In this document: in pieces, positions 41,853 through 49,975 of the stretch | Layout of the letters: the number at the start of each line of letters is the position of its first letter | How positions within the stretch are numbered: position 1 is the stretch's first letter | Origin: DATJPR01 sp963811705 | Lineage (GTDB): Bacteria > Bacteroidota > Ignavibacteria > UBA10030 > UBA6906 | Assembly: GCA_963811705.1 (NCBI GenBank) | Contig: CAWESL010000012.1 | Coordinates: forward strand, 1-64,000 | Length of the DNA: 64,000 nucleotides | Direction: 5' to 3' | The notes under the pieces: model-generated | What the model was told of the DNA's origin: nothing | The model's input: only the letters and a program-made list of their open reading frames with translations | Database searches by the model: none | Translations under genes and position numbers: made by a program

Positions 41853-44780
41853 ATGAAAGCAACTCCTATGGGACGAGTCTTCCCGACATTTCTGAGCGCG
41901 CTCTTCCTCTTCGTCGTTGTTTCCGGCGCTGCACCGCTCCGATCACCCGTCCGCGGCGGACAGCCGGGGGAACGGGTCATCCCCGGTATCATGATAGTCA
42001 AATTCAAGCCGGGTGCGGGATCCCCTACTACGGGTATCCTCTCTTCTTCATTGACCGCGGCACTGCAGCGGCAAGGCATCCAATCCGTTCGCCCGGTTTT
42101 TCCGGACGTCCGTGCCCTCGCGCGGGTGAATCCCATGGCCCAGGCAGGACTCGATAGGATCTTCTACGCTGCGGTGAGCCCCTCCGCCGACGTGAGGGAG
42201 ATCGCTGTACGGATTTCGAGACTCCCGGAAGTCGAATATGCTGAACCGAAATATCTACAGACGCTGTACGACACGCCGAACGACCCGGCGTACGCGTCCA
42301 GTCAGGCCGGCTACCTTGCCCTCATGAACGTTGCCAGTGCGTGGACAACCGTAAAGACCAACGGATCGGTTATTGTCGCAGACGTGGATGGGGGAACCTA
42401 CTGGCAACATGAAGATATTCGCCCGAATATCTGGGGCGACACCGCAACGCAAAACGTCGGGTGGAATTTTATCACAAATACCGGCAATCCTGACGGTTCA
42501 GCAGCAACGCCGTTCAGCGCTTCCCACGGGACTGCGACTGCCAGCATCATGGCCGCAGCGACAAACAACGGCATCGGGATGGCGGGAACAGCGTGGAATT
42601 GCACACTCATGCCGATCAATGCGGCGTCGGCAACGGCAGACAACTCCATCGCCTTCGGGTATGAAGGGATCCAATTTGCCATCGCCCATGGAGCGAAAGT
42701 CATCAACTGCAGTTGGGGAAGGACGGGGAGCTTCTCGCAATTTGAACAGGATGTCGTCGCGAGTGCCGCCGCCTCCGGCGTCCTGATTGTCGCGGCAGCT
42801 GCCAATGGAAGCACCAACAATGATCTTGTCCCGAACTACCCGTCGAGCTTCAAAGAAGTCCTCGGTGTTGGGGCGACAAGTTCCACCTCCACCACTGTTG
42901 CAAGTTTCACGAACTATGGAATTTCCGTTCCCGTATATGCCCCTGGCGTTGACATCTGGGGTGCTCTGAATGGCGGAGGATACGGCGATGTCGGGAGCGG
43001 TACTTCGTTCTCCTCGCCGCTGACCGCGGGACTTGCGGCGCTCCTCCTGGCCCAACACCCGACCTGGACGCCGGCACAGGTTGCGACGCAGATTCGGCTG
43101 ACAGCAGATCCGATCGATGGTGCGAACCCCACACTGGCCGGGAATCTCGGCCATGGCATGGTGGATTTTTCCCGGGCTGTCACGGAATCGCATTCGGGCC
43201 TGGAAGTTGTCTTCGACACCACTCTGGTGTCCTCCGGCCAGAATTTCATCGTTCCGGGGGATACCGTGAGAATCTCCGTTTCCCTGCAAAATATTCTCCC
43301 GCTCACTGCGAACAACGTGCAGTTTACTCTGACCTCATCTGATGGCGCACTGCGTGTCCTGAGCGGCGCGGCGAATGTGACGTCAATCCCTCAGGGGGCA
43401 GAGGTCACTCTTCCGGATTTTGTTCTCCGTGCGGACACAGTGACCGGATCGAGGACTGTCGTGCTTGCCCTCCGCTGGGTTTCCAACGGGAACGAGTCTG
43501 ACGCGTACGCCCTTCCGATTCTCCTCTTCTCCGCTCCTCCCGTCTGGAGGCTTCACGATACTCCGGCCCCCTCGTCATTGTTCTCGATCAAGGCGGTGAA
43601 CACCAGTGTGATCTGGGCGGCTGGAGGGAACGGGTCGAAAACTTCACCGTCTGTCGTACGAAGCATCAACGGTGGAGCAACGTGGACGAATGTGACTGGG
43701 TCTCTGACCGGTGTCGATCTCTATTGCATTACCGGGACGGATTCCTCGCATGCCTGGGTCGGAACCAGCGACGGCCGAATCTTCGCGACCACTGATGGCG
43801 GAACGTCATGGAATCTCCAGACGTACCCGGGTATGCAATCACCGTTCATCGACGGCGTGTGGTTCTTCGACAATCTGAACGGACGGGCACTCGGCGATCC
43901 CCCCGGCGGGACGAACAATAAATACATTATCCTGACGACGGCGGATGGTGGACAAACGTGGAATCACGTTCTCAACGAACCGACCGGATTTTCGGCGGAA
44001 GCCGGATGGAACAATTCCTGGTGGTGGTCAGACGCACAACACGGATGGTTTGGAACAAACCAAATGCGAACCTGGCGCACGACCAACGGCGGATCGAACT
44101 GGGCGAGCGCCGCCACACCGGGGGCCAACAGTATCGGCATTTCCTTCGGCGATCCGCTTCACGGGGTCGTGAATTACGACGACGGCTCGATATCGACGAG
44201 TTCAGACGGCGGGGCTTCCTGGAGCAACAGCCAACCCCTCGGTACAGGGCTGGCGGCTGTTGCGTTTGCTCCGGGGACGCCGACCGTCTGGGTGGCTGGC
44301 CAGTTCACGCCGTTTCATTCAGACGACACGGGGCATACCTGGAACCAGGAAACCACGTTCCCGTTTGTCGGCGCCCTCGACCATGTGAGCGCCGTCGACC
44401 AGACGCATGCCTGGTGTGCCACGTCATTTGGTCAGATACTTTCGTATATTCCTGTCGTGACCAGCGTTCCGGGCGGTCCTCCACCGCTGAGTCCGGCGGG
44501 ATTTGCGCTCTTCCAGAACTTTCCGAACCCCTTCAATCCGAGCACGCTCATTCGATATACCATTGCAGGGGACAAAGGACAGGGAACAGGGAACAGAGAT
44601 GTTCGGCTCGCGGTCTATGACATTCTCGGGAGGGAAGTGGCGGTCCTCGTCAATGAAAATGAGTCCCCGGGAACGTACCAGGTAACATTTGACGCCTCGA
44701 GACTCTCGACTGGCGTGTATTTTTACCGTTTGACCTCGGGCACCTATTCCTCCACCATGAAAATGACGTTGATAAAATGA
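41853..44780 (+). CDS. Secreted subtilisin-like protease with type IX sorting domain
   Basis: 975 residues. Signal peptide (about 1-27), propeptide (GIMIVKFKPGAG, ending near EYAEPKY), then an S8 peptidase domain with Asp179 (ADVDGG), His225 (SASHGTATA), oxyanion Asn318 and Ser385 (GTSFSSP). A region of about 440-560 is Ig-like; about 570-880 has BNR/Ycf48-type repeats (GGATWTNV, DGGTSWNLQ, DGGQTWNH, NGGSNWAS, DGGASWSN). The C-terminus is a type A type IX sorting domain starting FPNPFNPSTLIRYTI. It is exported across the outer membrane and anchored or released. A repeat-derived insertion, AGDKGQGTGNRD, sits inside the sorting domain. Confidence 0.93.
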   Translation: MKATPMGRVFPTFLSALFLFVVVSGAAPLRSPVRGGQPGERVIPGIMIVKFKPGAGSPTTGILSSSLTAALQRQGIQSVRPVFPDVRALARVNPMAQAGLDRIFYAAVSPSADVREIAVRISRLPEVEYAEPKYLQTLYDTPNDPAYASSQAGYLALMNVASAWTTVKTNGSVIVADVDGGTYWQHEDIRPNIWGDTATQNVGWNFITNTGNPDGSAATPFSASHGTATASIMAAATNNGIGMAGTAWNCTLMPINAASATADNSIAFGYEGIQFAIAHGAKVINCSWGRTGSFSQFEQDVVASAAASGVLIVAAAANGSTNNDLVPNYPSSFKEVLGVGATSSTSTTVASFTNYGISVPVYAPGVDIWGALNGGGYGDVGSGTSFSSPLTAGLAALLLAQHPTWTPAQVATQIRLTADPIDGANPTLAGNLGHGMVDFSRAVTESHSGLEVVFDTTLVSSGQNFIVPGDTVRISVSLQNILPLTANNVQFTLTSSDGALRVLSGAANVTSIPQGAEVTLPDFVLRADTVTGSRTVVLALRWVSNGNESDAYALPILLFSAPPVWRLHDTPAPSSLFSIKAVNTSVIWAAGGNGSKTSPSVVRSINGGATWTNVTGSLTGVDLYCITGTDSSHAWVGTSDGRIFATTDGGTSWNLQTYPGMQSPFIDGVWFFDNLNGRALGDPPGGTNNKYIILTTADGGQTWNHVLNEPTGFSAEAGWNNSWWWSDAQHGWFGTNQMRTWRTTNGGSNWASAATPGANSIGISFGDPLHGVVNYDDGSISTSSDGGASWSNSQPLGTGLAAVAFAPGTPTVWVAGQFTPFHSDDTGHTWNQETTFPFVGALDHVSAVDQTHAWCATSFGQILSYIPVVTSVPGGPPPLSPAGFALFQNFPNPFNPSTLIRYTIAGDKGQGTGNRDVRLAVYDILGREVAVLVNENESPGTYQVTFDASRLSTGVYFYRLTSGTYSSTMKMTLIK

Positions 44781-45481
44781 TCTCAGATTCTTCCAGGATA
44801 GAACGTTGTTCGCGAGTGCTTGCGCTGCTGCTTGTCTTTGCGGTTGTCCTCGCCACACCCGCGTTCGCCCAATTCGAAGGGGTTGTCGAAAGCCAGAACC
44901 TCACGACTGACGACGAAGGAAACCTTCTGAAATTCACGATTACAATGTGGATCAAGAACGATCGGATGCGGGTAGAAACGGGGTCGATAGGAACGACTCC
45001 TTCGACGACGATGATCTACCGTGGAGACAGAAGGATTATCTGGATGCTGAACGATGAGGAACGCTCCTTCTTCGAAATACTTCAGAACGGCGCCACGGTT
45101 GCCGGAGATTCAGAAGCGAGCGCTCCTCCACAGGGGGAGAGCCTGGTGAAGACAGGGAAGAAGAAAAAAATCCTTGGTTACCCGTGCGATCTTTTTGTGA
45201 TCCGAAACGGAGATCAGGCAACGGAGATCTGGGGGACGCGATCGCTTGCCAATCTCATGGAGACCACCAATACCGTGCTTGGCGGCGAATCGGAAGGAGA
45301 CGTCCCGAGTTGGAACAGGGAACTCCGACGGCTGGGCATGTATACCCTGTCCGCCCGGACGAAGATCGGCGGAAAGCTCGTTGAAGCGCAGGAGATCTCG
45401 AAGATCGAACCACGAACTGTAGACGAGGAGAAATTCGAATTGCCCGAGGGGTACAAGAAGCAAGTCATCGGCGGGAATTGA
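44777..45481 (+). CDS. DUF4412-like exported protein
   Basis: 234 residues overlapping the protease gene by four bases. Signal peptide ends near AFAQ (about residue 32). The mature protein resembles DUF4412/LolA-like beta-sheet proteins: FTITMWIKNDRMRVET, MIYRGDRRIIWMLNDEERSF, and KKKKILGYPCDLFVI. A periplasmic lipid- or ligand-binding fold is possible; function unknown. Translational coupling to the type IX protease is notable. Confidence 0.65.
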   Translation: MISDSSRIERCSRVLALLLVFAVVLATPAFAQFEGVVESQNLTTDDEGNLLKFTITMWIKNDRMRVETGSIGTTPSTTMIYRGDRRIIWMLNDEERSFFEILQNGATVAGDSEASAPPQGESLVKTGKKKKILGYPCDLFVIRNGDQATEIWGTRSLANLMETTNTVLGGESEGDVPSWNRELRRLGMYTLSARTKIGGKLVEAQEISKIEPRTVDEEKFELPEGYKKQVIGGN

Positions 45482-45492
45482 TTGCAGGGAAG

Positions 45493-45577
45493 TGGGGATG
45501 GAGGGACTCGAACCCTCAAGCCTGGTGAGGGCGGCAGATTTTGAGTCTGCTGCGGTTGCCAGTTTCGCCACATCCCC
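45493..45577 (-). tRNA. tRNA-Leu (anticodon CAA)
   Basis: 85 bases on the minus strand. Acceptor GGGGATG pairs with CATCCCC, discriminator A at 45493. Anticodon stem GCAGA/TCTGC around CTCAAAA gives anticodon CAA. A 16-base variable arm and T-arm GAGGG TTCGAGT CCCTC complete a class II tRNA. CCA is not encoded. It reads antisense to the gap before the large outer-membrane protein gene. Confidence 0.95.
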
Positions 45578-45593
45578 GGCCCACTGCGCCCCA

Positions 45594-45622
45594 AAAATAC
45601 GGAGGATTGGATCGAGAGTCAA
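45594..45622 (-). promoter_or_regulatory. Promoter of tRNA-Leu
   Basis: On the minus strand: TTGACT (45622-45617), spacer 17, TATTTT (45599-45594), about ten bases before the expected transcript start and 17 before the tRNA 5' end. Confidence 0.65.
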
Positions 45623-45653
45623 GGATCCGGTCGGCTCCAACTCTCTATCGTCC

Positions 45654-48600
45654 ATGTCTGTGTCCCTCCATAGCTTGAGATTCCTCTCTGTCGTAGCTGT
45701 CTCCATGGTCTTCGCTTCCGCCTGTGAAGCACAGAACCGTGAACCTTCGCTCCCCGAAGAGACCTCAATTGTTCATCCGGCAGCTTCGGCTCCTGATTCG
45801 ATCTATCTCCTTCCGCACTTGTTTGTCGCAGCCGGCACGGAGTCCCTTCGACTGGATTCCACGGTCGTGTTGCGAAGCGATTCGGAGTATGTTCTCTTTC
45901 CCGGCCACGGCAGCGTCAAGTTTACGCCGAAGTTCTGGGATCTTGTCCGCGCGCGGGGACTCCGTTCCGTGGAGGTTTCTGTCCGCTTTCGTTACTACCC
46001 ATTCTCGTTCCGCGACTTTTATACGCGACATCGAATGATCGTCCTCCGGGACTCGTCCGATACTTCCCGTCTTGCCCGTCCTCCTTCCACACTCAACCTT
46101 GAAGACATCTTCGGATCGAATCTCCAGAAGAGCGGAAGCATCTTTCGAGGATTTACAGTAGGAACAAATCGTGATCTTTCGCTGAGCTCCGGATTGAGGA
46201 TGCAGCTGTCGGGGAAACTGACGCAGGACATCGATGTGGCTGCCGTCCTGACGGACGAGAACACTCCGATCCAGCCGGAGGGAACCACGCAGACGCTCCA
46301 GGAATTTGACAAAGTGTTTGTCGATATCCGGGGGAGGGATTTGTCTGCGACGCTGGGGGACTTTGTTCTTGATGTCGGAGGGACCGAATTTGCAAACCTT
46401 TCGAGAAAGCTTCAGGGGGCGAAGGGAGACGCAGAGTACCGGTTCGGGTTTTCCCAGGGGTCGGTTCTCGCCGCGGGCGCGGTAACCCGGGGAAAATTCA
46501 ACACAATGCAGTTCAATGGGGTCGAGGGAGTCCAGGGGCCGTACCTCCTGACGGGAAAATACCAGGAACGATCCATCATCGTGGTCGCCGGCACTGAAAA
46601 GGTCTATGTCGATGGTGAACTCATGGTTCGCGGTGAATCGAATGACTATACCATCGATTATTCACTCGGCGAAGTCACGTTCTCGACCCGTCGCCTCATC
46701 ACATCGGCCTCGCGGATCACGATCGACTTTGAATACTCAGACCGCCAGTTTTCGAGGAGTCTGCTCGGTGGACAGACGAAATCTTCGTTTCTGGACGACC
46801 GCGCTCACCTCACGTTTACGTTCTTCCGTGAGGCCGACGACCCGGGTGCCCCGATAGACCTGAACCTGACGGACAGCGTTCGCAATGTGATCGCTTCCGC
46901 GGGCGCGGACAGGGATCGCGCAGTCCTGAGCGGGGCGACGCGGGTCGATTCAAACGGGTTTTACATCCAGGTTGACACAGTCCTTGCCGGGGGAGTTGCA
47001 GAACGGTTTTACCGGTACGCCCCGGGAGACCCGGATGCCCACTATAACGTCACCTTCTCGCAGGTGGGTGCAGGAAAAGGGGAATATTCAAGAAGGCAAA
47101 TCGGGATCTATGACTGGCACGGCCCGGGAGGAGGGGACTATGTTCCGCTGCAATACCTTCCCTTACCGCAGTCCCAACAGATGATGGATGTTTTGATGGA
47201 CATTACACCGGTGAACCAGGTCCATCTGACGGGAGAATTTGCAGGGACCACTCTCGATCCGAACAGGCTCTCCTACACAAACGTAAAGCAGGACGGTCAC
47301 GGGATCAACATGGGTTTGCAGTGGAATCCCTCCGCGTTGATGATCGGCGGTACCAACTTCGGTAAACTCGACCTGGCGATCCGTGAACGATACACGAGCG
47401 AGGCGTTTAATCCGCTTGACCGAACCACGGACATCGAATATGGGAGAAAGTGGGGAATTGATTCGCTCGTGCAAACGAGTGAGGAAGTCCGGGAGGGATC
47501 GCTTTCATACTCTCCCGACTCCACGATCAGTCTGGGAGGCAACATCGGGACCAATACGCGAGGAAACGGATTCCATTCGGTGCGAGACGCGGGGTCGATT
47601 TCTCTTCGCCTGCCCTCCGCGGCGAAAGCGGACTATACTCTTGAGAGCATTCGGTCCACCGATGCTGAAAACGGCACGCGAAGCTCCTGGTTGAGGCAGA
47701 AGGGGGACGTTGAGCGGTCTCTCCTTGGTTTCCTGGTGCCGCACGTGACCTACGAGGCGGAAAGGCGTATTTATAGTAGCGACTCACTCGACACAGCTCC
47801 GGGCTCTTTTGCCTTCGACGACATCGGCGCTGGGGTGACAGTAAAGGCCCTCGGGCCTTTGAGCGCGTCGATGGACTTCGGGTGGCGAAATGACGATTTT
47901 GCGCTCAATGGTCAATTACTTCGCGAATCACGCGCCATCACGAAAACATTCGGGGTTAAGCTGAGTGAGTGGCATAATATTTCCGATCAGATCGATGTGG
48001 CGATTCGGAACAGGGCATTCACTCCGGCGTTCCAATCTGGCAATCCGGATGTACGCAGTGTGCTGGTCCGGAATCAAACGCGGTTTTCGCCGTTGAACCG
48101 TGGACTCGAATCAGACCTGGTGTACGAGGTGTCCACGGAGCGTGCCTCCAAGCTGGAGCGTGTCTATATCAGGGTTGCCGTTGGTACAGGCACGTACAAA
48201 TATCTTGGGGATCTCAACAAAAACGGAATTGCGGATGATGATGAGTTTGTGCCAGCCCGATTTGACGGGGATTATATTGCCGTAACGGTGCCGAGCGATA
48301 ATTTGATACCGGTCATCAATTTACGCTCGGGATTGCGGATCCGGACGAGTCCGGCGAGGTTTGTCCACGAACCCGGCGCGTTGGGAGACATCCTCCGGGC
48401 GTTGAGCGCAGAGACCTACGTTCGCGTCGACGAAAAAAGTACGGAGCGTGATCTGGCACAAATTTACCTCCTCCATTTCAATTCCTTTCGCAGAGATTCA
48501 ACGACACTGGACGGATCGCGGCTGTTCAGTCAGGATTTGTTCATCCTCGACGGCAACCCCGTCTTTTCCGCGCGCTTTCGTTTTAATGACCGTCAGGGTC

Positions 48601-49157
48601 TGACAAACCTGAGCGGCGGACTGGAACGAACATACACCCGCGAGCGATCGGTGCGGCTCCGGTGGCAGCTGATCCCCGAGATTTCGAACGAATTCGATTT
48701 CACGAATACTGTTAACTCGTTGAGTGCAAGTATCACTTCAGATCGCGTGCGCGCGATTACCGGGAACGAATACTCGCTGGATATTGCCTATCGCCCCGAA
48801 CAGGATGTCGAAATCGGGTTCAAACTGGACGGAGGGAGGTCGATCGACGAGTATCCGACGGTTCCTGTGCAGGCCGATTTGAATACGGAATCGATCCGTG
48901 GCGTGATCTCCTTTCGCGGAGCGGGACAGGCCAGAGTGGAAATAGGTCGGGAAGAGGTACTCTTGTCGCGCATACCGGAAACCTTTCCCTATGAATTGAC
49001 CGGAGGAAGGGTGGACGGCCTCACCTGGACGTGGACGGCGGCGCTTGACTACCGCATAACGCAATTCCTTCAGGCGACGTTGAATTACGACGGTCGCATC
49101 GAAGGCGGAAGTTCTCCCGTGCACACCGCACGAGCCGAAGTGCGCGCGTTCTTTTGA
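45654..49157 (+). CDS. Very large outer-membrane protein, unrecognised family
   Basis: 1167 residues from ATG 45654, which opens a signal peptide ending near ACEAQ (about residue 28). The frame extends to 45492 only by reading the tRNA antisense. The N-terminal third has LNLEDIFGSNLQKSGSIFRGFTVGTN and KVYVDGELMVRGESNDYTIDYSLGEVTFSTRRLIT, a phrase type found in large envelope proteins of this bacterial group and faintly reminiscent of SprA-type translocon proteins. The rest is regular aromatic-rich beta-strand sequence ending ARAEVRAFF, like a big barrel. Function unknown; a link to type IX secretion is speculative. Confidence 0.75.
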   Translation: MSVSLHSLRFLSVVAVSMVFASACEAQNREPSLPEETSIVHPAASAPDSIYLLPHLFVAAGTESLRLDSTVVLRSDSEYVLFPGHGSVKFTPKFWDLVRARGLRSVEVSVRFRYYPFSFRDFYTRHRMIVLRDSSDTSRLARPPSTLNLEDIFGSNLQKSGSIFRGFTVGTNRDLSLSSGLRMQLSGKLTQDIDVAAVLTDENTPIQPEGTTQTLQEFDKVFVDIRGRDLSATLGDFVLDVGGTEFANLSRKLQGAKGDAEYRFGFSQGSVLAAGAVTRGKFNTMQFNGVEGVQGPYLLTGKYQERSIIVVAGTEKVYVDGELMVRGESNDYTIDYSLGEVTFSTRRLITSASRITIDFEYSDRQFSRSLLGGQTKSSFLDDRAHLTFTFFREADDPGAPIDLNLTDSVRNVIASAGADRDRAVLSGATRVDSNGFYIQVDTVLAGGVAERFYRYAPGDPDAHYNVTFSQVGAGKGEYSRRQIGIYDWHGPGGGDYVPLQYLPLPQSQQMMDVLMDITPVNQVHLTGEFAGTTLDPNRLSYTNVKQDGHGINMGLQWNPSALMIGGTNFGKLDLAIRERYTSEAFNPLDRTTDIEYGRKWGIDSLVQTSEEVREGSLSYSPDSTISLGGNIGTNTRGNGFHSVRDAGSISLRLPSAAKADYTLESIRSTDAENGTRSSWLRQKGDVERSLLGFLVPHVTYEAERRIYSSDSLDTAPGSFAFDDIGAGVTVKALGPLSASMDFGWRNDDFALNGQLLRESRAITKTFGVKLSEWHNISDQIDVAIRNRAFTPAFQSGNPDVRSVLVRNQTRFSPLNRGLESDLVYEVSTERASKLERVYIRVAVGTGTYKYLGDLNKNGIADDDEFVPARFDGDYIAVTVPSDNLIPVINLRSGLRIRTSPARFVHEPGALGDILRALSAETYVRVDEKSTERDLAQIYLLHFNSFRRDSTTLDGSRLFSQDLFILDGNPVFSARFRFNDRQGLTNLSGGLERTYTRERSVRLRWQLIPEISNEFDFTNTVNSLSASITSDRVRAITGNEYSLDIAYRPEQDVEIGFKLDGGRSIDEYPTVPVQADLNTESIRGVISFRGAGQARVEIGREEVLLSRIPETFPYELTGGRVDGLTWTWTAALDYRITQFLQATLNYDGRIEGGSSPVHTARAEVRAFF

Positions 49158-49348
49158 ATGAGTGATGGCACAACCGCATTTGCGGGGAACATATTCCCGA
49201 CGAAGGGTGTTCTCCTCTTGCGTTTCATGGGATCATTCAGTATACTCATTTTGCTTTTCCCCGGATGGCTTCACCCTATTCCACCGGTGGCGAATATTCA
49301 GAACCCGAACGCCAAACCAGCGTCTTCTTCCCCTCTGGATCTGCTCTC

Positions 49349-49852
49349 ATGGTGTATTGCACATCGTTCGAATCAAAGATCGGCTTGATCTATATTGCTT
49401 CGACGGATAAAGGTGTATGCAAGGTCAGCGTCCCGAGGCAGAGCAAAAGGGACTTCTTGCGTTGGTTGCGCGAAAATTTTGACGATAACGAAGTTGTCGA
49501 CAACAAATCGAAGAACCGCGACGTCATCGATCAATTGAACCGGTACTTCAACGGCCGGCTTGCCAAGTTCACCACACCTGTTGATCTCCTCGGGACCCCG
49601 TTTCAGCTCCGAGTGTGGAAGGAGCTCGCGAAGATTTCCTACGGCACCACCATCACCTACAGACAATTGGCAAAGCGTCTCGGGACAAGCCGCGGCTTCC
49701 AGGCCGTCGGTCGAGCCAACGCCGCGAATCCGGTTCCGATTATCGTCCCCTGCCATCGCGTGATCGGAGCGAACGGTTCCTTGGTGGGGTATGCAAGCGG
49801 CATCAAGACGAAAGAGTTCCTCCTTCGACTCGAAGGTGCTCTGATGCTGTAG
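49349..49852 (+). CDS. ogt: Methylated-DNA--protein-cysteine methyltransferase
   Basis: 167 residues from ATG 49349; the longer frame from 49265 adds low-complexity sequence. The 191 bases before it hold no convincing gene. An N-terminal ribonuclease-like domain is followed by the DNA-binding alkyltransferase domain: TPFQLRVWKELAKISYGTTITYRQLAKRLG, RANAANPVPIIVPCHRVIG with acceptor Cys135, and LVGYASGIKTKEFLLRLEG. Removes methyl groups from O6-methylguanine in a single-use reaction. It stands 124 bases before pcrA. Confidence 0.93.
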   Translation: MVYCTSFESKIGLIYIASTDKGVCKVSVPRQSKRDFLRWLRENFDDNEVVDNKSKNRDVIDQLNRYFNGRLAKFTTPVDLLGTPFQLRVWKELAKISYGTTITYRQLAKRLGTSRGFQAVGRANAANPVPIIVPCHRVIGANGSLVGYASGIKTKEFLLRLEGALML

Positions 49853-49975
49853 GTCTCCGCCATCCGTGTCTCGCACCTACCTCCCGAACCGCTGCCCGTA
49901 CAGTTGTCCATCTCCACCGTTTTCCGTATGTTCAATGAGTAAGCATACCGATCGTCCTCCATTCACTGCCAACAC

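Noticed and set aside
45492..45653. N-terminal extension of the large outer-membrane protein beginning GMEGLEPSSLVRAAD
   Set aside because: This is the antisense reading of tRNA-Leu; a signal peptide starts cleanly at 45654.
49158..49388. 76-codon ORF starting directly after the large outer-membrane protein gene
   Set aside because: It runs into ogt in a different frame, has no ribosome-binding site and no recognisable domain; the hydrophobic stretch is not enough.
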